Part shown: one piece after another, positions 20,465-25,183 of the stretch
How positions within the stretch are numbered: the stretch's first letter is position 1
How the letters are laid out: each line of letters starts with the position of its first letter
Notes under the pieces: model-generated
What the model saw: only the letters and a program-made list of their open reading frames with translations
What the model was told of the DNA's origin: nothing
Databases searched by the model: none
IMG/VR virus record: IMGVR_UViG_3300042937_000629
Span: 1 to 25,183 of that record
Direction: 5' to 3' (one strand)
DNA from: a virus
DNA: 25,183 nt
Made by a program: the position numbers and the translations under genes

Positions 20465-21560
20465 GTTCGTCAAGATCGACCCGGCCGCTATTGAGGCGGC
20501 CCTGGTCGCCCGCTACGAGTCGAAGTCCGGCAAGACCCTGTACCCGGCGCAGATCGAGCGCCTGTTCATCGACCAGGTGGCCTATTCGCAGAGCCTGGCG
20601 CTGATGGCCATCCAGCATGCTGGCGAGCAGCTCCTGGTGCGCTTCAGCTCTGCCCCGATCCTTGACTACCTGGGCGAACTGGTCGGTACGCCTCGACTGC
20701 TCGCCCAGTCGGCGCGCTGCACGCTGCAGTTCAGCGTCAGCGAGGTCGCAGCACTGCCGTTGCTGATCCCCGCCGGCACCCAAGTGACCAGCCAGGATGG
20801 TCGCCTAATCTTCACCACTGACGCGGATGCCACCATCCAGGTCGGGCAGATCCAGGTGCAAGTCAAAGCCACCTGCCAGACGGCTGGCACCGTGGGTAAC
20901 GGCTGGGCCGTGGGGCAAATCAGCGTGTTGCCCAGTCCACCCCTCGACGGACTGGTGGCCAGCAACGTAACTGTGCCCGCCGATGGTGCCGACGAAGAGC
21001 AGGATGACCGCTACAAGGAGCGAATCATCCTGGCACCGGAGGCCTACACCAACGCTGGCAGCCGTGGCTCCTACCGCTACCACGCCTTGTCGGTTCACCA
21101 GAGCATCATCGACGTGGCCGTGCATGGGCCGGACGATGGCCAGCTCGATGGCCATGTCGCCCTGTATCCCTTGACCTCCAGCGGCCTGCCCACCGCCGAT
21201 CTGCTCACTCAGGTGGAGACCAGCTTGAGCGGCGAAAAGCGTCGACCGCTGTGCGACACGGTGCGTGCCATGGCTCCGCCCGAAGTGGCGTTCGCCATTC
21301 AGGCCAGCCTGATCTTCTACGCCACCGCAGACCGAGCCGGTGCCATGCAGCGGGCTCAGGCAGCAGCCGATGCCTGGGCGGCGGATCTGCGCGCCGGCCT
21401 TGGCCGCGACATCGTTCCCGAGCAGCTCACGGCTGTGCTGCAGGTGGTCGGGGTCTACCGGGCTGCCGTGGCCTTGCCGGTGCTGACTGACGTGCAGTCG
21501 CATCAGTGGGCCAACTGCACCGGCATCGTCCTGACGGACGCCGGGGTGGTCGATGGCTGA
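20442..21560 (+). CDS. baseplate assembly protein gpJ-like
   Basis: 372 residues from ATG 20442 (MRALPAPEFVKIDPAAIEAA), preceded by GAGGTG; the earlier in-frame ATG at 20415 is less well supported. Family features: IERLFIDQVAYSQSLALMAIQHAGEQLL, YLGELVGTPRLLAQ, PLLIPAGTQVTSQDGRLIFTT, DEEQDDRYKERIILAPEAYTNAGSRGSYRYH. These are the P2 gpJ/Mu gp47-like baseplate arm features. It overlaps W and I by short stretches, so the three are probably translated together. Confidence 0.92.
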   Translation: MRALPAPEFVKIDPAAIEAALVARYESKSGKTLYPAQIERLFIDQVAYSQSLALMAIQHAGEQLLVRFSSAPILDYLGELVGTPRLLAQSARCTLQFSVSEVAALPLLIPAGTQVTSQDGRLIFTTDADATIQVGQIQVQVKATCQTAGTVGNGWAVGQISVLPSPPLDGLVASNVTVPADGADEEQDDRYKERIILAPEAYTNAGSRGSYRYHALSVHQSIIDVAVHGPDDGQLDGHVALYPLTSSGLPTADLLTQVETSLSGEKRRPLCDTVRAMAPPEVAFAIQASLIFYATADRAGAMQRAQAAADAWAADLRAGLGRDIVPEQLTAVLQVVGVYRAAVALPVLTDVQSHQWANCTGIVLTDAGVVDG

Positions 21561-22134
21561 GCAACAGCTACCGCCGGCACTGGCCGGTGATGAGCGCTTC
21601 GCCATTCTGTGCGAGCTGCTCGCCGAAACCTATGCCGACCTCGATCTTGGGGCGATGGCCGTCTACCTGGTCGACCAGGCTAAGCCCTCGCTGCTGCCGA
21701 CCCTGGCTGAGCAGTTCTCAATGCTCGATGAAGCGGCCTGGCTGCTGGCCGAGTCGGAGGATGCTCGCCGCAACCTGATCAAGAACGCCGTAACCCTGCA
21801 TCGCTACAAAGGCACGCCCTGGGCGATCCGCGAGCTGATACGTCTGCTCGGCTTCGGCGAGGTCACCATTCTGGAGGGCTTGGGTGGCCTCGACTATGAC
21901 GCTCAGGCCTCCTTCGATGGCATCCGCGTATACGGCGACACCGGCAGTTGGCCGGTGTATCGAGTTTTCCTGGCCCAGCCCATCACCAACGATCAGGCAG
22001 AGCTGCTGCGCCGTGTGCTGCGCGCGACGGCACCAGCCCGCTGCCGCCTGGCTTCGCTGGAGTACTCAGCAGTGGCCATCCGTTACAACCAGACCGCCGC
22101 GTTCGACGGCCAATACAACCATGGGAGCAGCTAA
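21553..22134 (+). CDS. tail protein gpI-like
   Basis: 193 residues: LPPALAGDERFAILCELLAE, LVDQAKPSLLPTLAEQFSML, LIKNAVTLHRYKGTPWAIRELI, FGEVTILEG, and an IxxNQTAAFDGQYN-like end. The LIKxAVxLHRYKGTPWAIRE motif is typical of P2 gpI, a baseplate wedge protein that connects to the fibre. Overlaps J by 8 bases and joins the fibre gene by TAATG. Confidence 0.92.
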   Translation: MAEQQLPPALAGDERFAILCELLAETYADLDLGAMAVYLVDQAKPSLLPTLAEQFSMLDEAAWLLAESEDARRNLIKNAVTLHRYKGTPWAIRELIRLLGFGEVTILEGLGGLDYDAQASFDGIRVYGDTGSWPVYRVFLAQPITNDQAELLRRVLRATAPARCRLASLEYSAVAIRYNQTAAFDGQYNHGSS

Positions 22135-23078
22135 TGGCTAACTTGCCGGAAACGCCCGATTACCCTGCTGGCGTCTACCAGCTCGAAACATCCGACCCGG
22201 TGCTGGGTGGACCTGGTGGCATCGCCAACCGCCAGGCCGAACAACTGGGCTACCGCACCGCCTGGCTCAAGGACAAGATCGATGCCTTTCTCGCCGGCAC
22301 CGTGGCAGTATTCAAGGCGACCAGGCTCGCCGCCGCGCGCACCTTGTCGATCAGCGGTGCCGGCAGTGGCAGTGTCGACTTTGACGGCAGCACCAACGCC
22401 AACATCGTCCTGACCCTGGCCGATAGCGGCGTGGTGGCCGGTACCTACCCGAAGCTGACGATCAATGCAAAGGGACTGGTGACTGGCGGTGCCGGCCTGG
22501 CGCCCTCCGATATCCCCAGCCTGGACTGGAGCAAGATCACAAGTGGAACGCCAATGACGTTGGCTGGCTATGGCGTGACTCTCGCCACTCAGGCTGATGC
22601 TGAGGCAGGTACTGACAACGCGAAGCCGACCACTCCACTGCGCGTCTTCCAGGCGCTTCGCTCTGTAGCAGCGCTGGCTACCGAGGCTGTTCGTGGAGTA
22701 CTTCGTGTCGGTACTCAGGGAGAGGTAAACGCGGGTACGTTGGATGATGTAGTAGTCACTCCTAAGAAGCTGCGATGGGGGTTCGCTGCTCTTATTGCTG
22801 GCAATGGATATGTCGTGTTCCCCACCTGGTTGGGTGGGCTGATTATCCAATGGGGTACCGCTGGAGCTATTCCGGCAGGAGGTAGTCTCACGGTAGTACG
22901 GCCTCTCACCTTTCCGAATGCGGGCTATCTCACCGTTGTCGGTAACTCTTTTTCGCAAGGCTCGACCAGCTACTTCAGCAGTGTCGGCGTTCAGTATGTA
23001 AACAACGCTCAATTCAACATCTACGTCTATGGCTCAGTTGGGCAACCCAACGCGACATGGATCTCAATCGGACATTAA
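22134..23078 (+). CDS. tail fibre protein
   Basis: 314 residues from the TAATG start at 22134 (MANLPETPDYPAGVYQLETS). The N-terminal part (DPVLGGPGGIANRQAEQLGYRTAWLKDKID) is the baseplate-attachment segment common in Pseudomonas phage and R-pyocin-like fibres; a shaft with repeats (ISGAGSGSVDFDGSTNANI, TLADSGVVAGTYPKLTINAKG) and a C-terminal gp53-like beta tip (GYVVFPTWLGGLIIQWGTAG) follow. The fibre binds the host surface. It is short. Base composition changes: from about 22680 to the end GC falls to roughly 45-53% in lines I counted, against about 60-65% elsewhere, suggesting that the receptor-binding tip was acquired separately. Confidence 0.88.
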   Translation: MANLPETPDYPAGVYQLETSDPVLGGPGGIANRQAEQLGYRTAWLKDKIDAFLAGTVAVFKATRLAAARTLSISGAGSGSVDFDGSTNANIVLTLADSGVVAGTYPKLTINAKGLVTGGAGLAPSDIPSLDWSKITSGTPMTLAGYGVTLATQADAEAGTDNAKPTTPLRVFQALRSVAALATEAVRGVLRVGTQGEVNAGTLDDVVVTPKKLRWGFAALIAGNGYVVFPTWLGGLIIQWGTAGAIPAGGSLTVVRPLTFPNAGYLTVVGNSFSQGSTSYFSSVGVQYVNNAQFNIYVYGSVGQPNATWISIGH

Positions 23079-23087
23079 GGAGGTACC

Positions 23088-23675
23088 GTGATTTATTTCT
23101 CTCCCTCAGCAGCAGGATTCTTCCGCAGTGATGTTCATGGTGATCGTATGCCCGCAGATGTGGTGCCGGTAACCAAGGAGGATTACAACGCGCTTTTGGC
23201 GGGGCAGTCTTCGGGCAAAATTATCAAGCCAGACACCAACGGACATCCCGTCTTGGTAGATCTTCCTGCCCCCATTCTGACTAGCGAAAGTCTTTGCCGT
23301 GATATCGATCAGGCTGCAGACTCCGCCCGAGCTATGGTTGCCGGGGATCCGCTACGCGCTGTGGAGTACGAGAAAGCCGCCGTCGAGGCTCAGGTCTTCA
23401 AGGATTCCGGGTATCCGGCTGGGGTTGTGCCACGGACTGTGGCGGCCTGGGCCATCAACGGCCGTACCGCCCGACAGGCAGCGGACAACATCTTGGCTGA
23501 AGCAGCTGCCTACAACGAGGCGCTATATCAGATCCGCGAGGCTCGACTTAGTGCCAAGGAGCAGGTGCGCCAGGCCATGGCAGCCAACCAGGTGGAGCAG
23601 GCCCGCTTGATTGCCGCGGCCACCATCGACAGCATTCGCGCGGCGATCACCAGCATTGGTAACGCAGGAGCCTGA
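23088..23675 (+). CDS. tail fibre assembly chaperone-like protein
   Basis: 195 residues from GTG 23088, with GGAGG at good spacing. It begins MIYFSPSAAGFFRSDVHGDR, then MPADVVPVTKEDYNALLAGQSSGKIIKPDTNGHPVL. The second half is long, A/Q/E-rich helices. The N-terminal segment (xxYFSPxxxGFYxxxxHG...PxDxVxVxxxxxxxLxxGQxxGKxIxxDxxGxPVL) is the classical tail-fibre-assembly (Caudo_TAP/DUF4376-like) pattern. Such proteins help trimerise or attach the fibre encoded upstream. The first 150 bases share the lower GC of the fibre tip, in line with fibre tip and chaperone moving together. Confidence 0.85.
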   Translation: MIYFSPSAAGFFRSDVHGDRMPADVVPVTKEDYNALLAGQSSGKIIKPDTNGHPVLVDLPAPILTSESLCRDIDQAADSARAMVAGDPLRAVEYEKAAVEAQVFKDSGYPAGVVPRTVAAWAINGRTARQAADNILAEAAAYNEALYQIREARLSAKEQVRQAMAANQVEQARLIAAATIDSIRAAITSIGNAGA

Positions 23676-23677
23676 CC

Positions 23678-24135
23678 ATGGAGCGCATCCAGCTACTGTT
23701 CAGCACCACTCGCCACCCGTTCAGCGGTCTGATTCGCGTAGCCACCTGGTCGCGCTGGAGCCACGTCGCGCTGGTAGCTGGCCGCACGTGATCGAGGCCA
23801 TTGCCCTGGGCGGCGTGCGCCAGGTGTCCAAGGCCTACGCCATCCAGCGTGCCTCGGACTACTGCCTAGTAGAGCTGCCGGCCCACAATGCGCAGGCAAT
23901 CATCGACGCAGCGCGTAGCCAGATCGGCAAGCCCTACGACTGGACGGCCATAGTCGGTCTTGGTCTGCAGCGTGACTGGCAGGAAGACGATTCGTGGTTC
24001 TGTTCGGAGTTGGTGGCCTGGGCGGCCGATCAAGCGGGCGAGCCGTGGTTCCGCCAGGAGGCTTTGCGCCGAGTCACCCCTGAGCACATCTGGATGCTGT
24101 CACCCGAGCGAGGGCTCTGCCCAATAGAAGGATAA
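23678..24135 (+). pseudogene. YiiX/NlpC-P60-like papain-fold cysteine hydrolase, frameshifted
   Basis: From ATG 23678 (AGGAG upstream) the first frame reads MERIQLLFSTTRHPFSGLIR, VATWSRWSHVALVAGRT and stops at TGA 23789-23791 after 37 residues. The -1 frame then continues with VIEAIALGGVRQVSKAYAIQ, LVELPAHNAQAIIDAARSQI, GKPYDWTAIVGLGLQRDWQ, WFCSELVAWAADQAG, HIWMLSPE. Together they make one permuted papain-like protein with a likely catalytic His29 (WSHVAL) and a Cys (WFCSE). The frame relation fits loss of one base near 23775-23788, perhaps in the CC run before GCAC. It could be decay or a sequencing error. A GTG at 23788 could start the second part, but it lacks an SD and the His. Confidence 0.75.
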
Positions 24136-24144
24136 GAGAGGGCT

Positions 24145-24176
24145 GTCAGCCTGGGTGCGGTAACACCCAAGCTGAC
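24145..24176 (+). other. strong 13-pair hairpin before the com-dam genes
   Basis: GTCAGC (24145-24150), C, TGGGTG pairs with CACCCA, A, GCTGAC (ending 24176), with loop CGGTAA: 12 of 13 pairs match. No T-run follows, so it is not a standard terminator. It may be an RNA structure, an operator, or a Rho-linked end of the tail transcript. Confidence 0.55.
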
Positions 24177-24211
24177 CGCCAACCCGCAGATCAGGCCTGC
24201 AAGCCAGCCAA

Positions 24212-24244
24212 GGCCCCCTGCTCACGCGTGAGCGGCGGGGAGCC
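24212..24244 (+). promoter_or_regulatory. 14-bp palindrome within an extended hairpin upstream of com
   Basis: GCTCACGCGTGAGC at 24220-24233 is a perfect 14-bp palindrome. It is flanked by GGCCCCC on the left and GGCGGGGAGCC on the right, which can extend the stem with bulges. It ends about 25 bases before com. It could be a dimeric-protein operator controlling the modification genes, or a leader hairpin. No copy of the 21-bp late element is present here. Function is inferred from position only. Confidence 0.45.
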
Positions 24245-24269
24245 TACCAGAAGCGCAAAAGGTTTGCAG

Positions 24270-24464
24270 ATGATGAAAGATATTCGTTGTGGCCAATGTG
24301 GCCGCAAGCTGGCGACTGCCAGTGGCTTCACCGAGATACAGATCAAGTGCCCGCGCTGCCGGACACTCAATCACCTGAAGGCCGAGAGCCTCCTGTTACC
24401 GCCATCGAGCGCAACTAGCCATCAGGAGGCACCATGTCCGCACAACCGATCATCCCCTGGATAG
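24270..24464 (+). CDS. com: Com-like zinc-finger translational regulator
   Basis: 64 residues (MMKDIRCGQCGRKLATASGF, TEIQIKCPRCRTLNHLKAES). Zinc-finger cysteines C7-x2-C10 and C27-P-R-C30 match Mu Com (which reads similarly: KxIRCxxCxKxL...IxIxCPRC). Com binds the com-mom mRNA and frees the mom start for translation. AAAAGG lies 7 bases before the ATG at 24270; an ATG at 24273 is also possible. The last 31 bases overlap the methylase gene in another frame. Here Com would act on the methylase mRNA; a stem hiding its SD is present. Confidence 0.87.
   Translation: MMKDIRCGQCGRKLATASGFTEIQIKCPRCRTLNHLKAESLLLPPSSATSHQEAPCPHNRSSPG
24388..24430 (+). promoter_or_regulatory. stem sequestering the methylase ribosome-binding site
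   Basis: GCCTCCTG (24388-24395) is perfectly complementary to CAGGAGGC (24423-24430), which contains the full AGGAGG SD of the methylase gene starting at 24434. The loop is 27 bases. The left arm lies in the com coding sequence. The stem would block initiation unless opened by Com binding or by ribosomes translating com through it, as in Mu com-mom. Pairing is seen; the control is inferred. Confidence 0.6.
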
Positions 24465-25183
24465 GTGGCAAGCGCCGCCTTGCAGACCGGATATTTCCCT
24501 TGTTCCCTCAGCACAGCTGCTACGTCGAACCGTTCGCAGGCGGTGCAGCGCTGTTCTTCCTTCGCCCGGTACCGGCCGAGGTGGAGGTGCTGAATGATGT
24601 GAACGGCGATTTGGTCAACCTTTACCGGGTGGTGCAGAACCACCTGGAAGAGTTCGTCCGGCAATTCAAGTGGGCGCTGAGCAGCCGCCAGGTGTTCAAG
24701 TGGCTGCAGATGACCAGGCCAGAAACGCTGACTGATATCCAGCGGGCTGCCCGGTTCTACTACCTGCAGCAGAGTGCCTTCGGTGGTCGTGTCGATGGCC
24801 AGACCTACGGCACCGCGACCACCACGCCGCCAGGGCTCAACCTGCTGCGCCTGGAGGAGACCCTGTCCGCCGCCCACCTGCGGCTCAGCAACACCTACAT
24901 CGAGCACCTGAGCTGGCAGGAGGTAATGAAGAAGTACGACCGCGAGCACACGCTGTTCTACTGCGACCCGCCGTACTGGGAGACCGAGGGCTACGGCGTG
25001 CCCTTCGAGTTTGAGCAGTACCTGGAGATGGCTAGGATGCTCAAGGCGATCAAGGGCAAGGCAATCATCAGCCTCAACGACCACCCAGCCATCCGTGAAT
25101 GCTTCGCCGACTTCCACATCGAGACCACGGGCATCAAGTACACGGTTGGTGGTGGCAAGGGGAGCGAGGCGAAGGAGGTGCTG
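24434..25183 (+). CDS. DNA adenine methylase (D12/Dam class), 3' end cut by window
   Basis: 250 residues are visible from ATG 24434. Motifs: WIGGKRRLADRI (residues 9-20, FxGxK-type SAM/DNA site), YVEPFAGGAALFF (30-42, motif I), LNDVNGDLVNLYRVV, FGGRVDG, and FYCDPPYW (DPPY at 178-181, catalytic). This is an N6-adenine methyltransferase of the D12 class (Dam-like). It occupies the place of Mu mom, following com, and would modify phage DNA against host restriction. The target site cannot be told from sequence. Its SD lies in a stem with the com gene. Confidence 0.92.
   Translation, partial: MSAQPIIPWIGGKRRLADRIFPLFPQHSCYVEPFAGGAALFFLRPVPAEVEVLNDVNGDLVNLYRVVQNHLEEFVRQFKWALSSRQVFKWLQMTRPETLTDIQRAARFYYLQQSAFGGRVDGQTYGTATTTPPGLNLLRLEETLSAAHLRLSNTYIEHLSWQEVMKKYDREHTLFYCDPPYWETEGYGVPFEFEQYLEMARMLKAIKGKAIISLNDHPAIRECFADFHIETTGIKYTVGGGKGSEAKEVL

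Noticed and set aside
24145-24176. Rho-independent terminator after the hydrolase pseudogene
   Set aside because: The stem is strong but no T-run follows (CGCCAACC).
24228-24269. GTG 24228 as the com start
   Set aside because: It is within the palindrome and lacks an SD; Com proteins start M(M)KxIRC, fitting 24270 or 24273.
1-25183. CRISPR arrays, insertion sequences, rRNA/tRNA genes or the prophage ends
   Set aside because: No regular repeat-spacer pattern, transposase, terminal repeats or RNA genes were seen; the element's ends appear to be outside the window.

Overview
The window is the late (lysis, head, tail, modification) region of a transposable Mu-like prophage or phage. The host is probably a Pseudomonas-type gammaproteobacterium. 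This is inferred from the high GC content (roughly 60-65% by eye), GC-rich codon use, GGAGG-type ribosome sites and the gene families present. Nearly every gene is on the + strand, with ATGA or TGATG overlaps. No transposase, repressor or other early gene is visible, and both edges cut genes (a membrane protein at the left, a DNA adenine methylase at the right), so the window is an internal to right-hand piece of the element.

Layout: (1) 3-464, the end of a two-TM, SLATT-like protein. (2) 570-2284, a lysis cassette (endolysin, holin, nested Rz/Rz1 spanins) plus a TraR/DksA-type zinc finger. (3) 2281-7681, Mu-type packaging and portal genes: gp25-, gp26- (with an amber stop), gp27-, gp28-, gp29-, gp30- and gpG-like. 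(4) 7888-11963, protease/scaffold, major capsid, decoration protein, an Acb2-like anti-CBASS candidate and Mu gp36/gp37-like connectors. (5) 11963-13915, sheath and tube, then a strong terminator and one small minus-strand gene. (6) 14307-20025, a P2-type tail set: chaperone with frameshift extension, tape measure, U, X, D, V and PAAR tip. (7) 20081-23675, P2-type W, J, I, fibre and fibre chaperone. (8) 23678-24135, a frameshifted papain-like hydrolase. (9) 24270-25183, a Com-like zinc finger overlapping a Dam-type methylase in the position where Mu carries com-mom. The element therefore joins Mu-type head genes to a P2-type contractile tail.

The most striking non-coding signal is a 21-bp element present four times (465, 7835, 14207, 20028). 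It is identical at 20 of 21 positions, and the only variable base lies on the axis of an imperfect dyad. Each copy stands at a module boundary: before lysis, before protease/scaffold, before tail chaperone/tape measure, and before W/J/I. Downstream of all four, at fixed spacing, are invariant bases A-N3-T (the two key bases of a -10 box) and then GC. This looks like a set of activator-dependent late promoters, functionally parallel to Mu's C-dependent promoters but with a different site. At two copies the predicted +1 is the A of the ATG of the first gene, suggesting leaderless transcripts.

Other points of note: an 8-bp perfect stem that would hide the methylase ribosome site inside the com reading frame; a tail-chaperone extension in the +1/-2 frame rather than P2's -1; two inactivating lesions; and a drop in GC at the tail-fibre tip. 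All functions are from reading the translated sequence and remembered family features; no searches were run.
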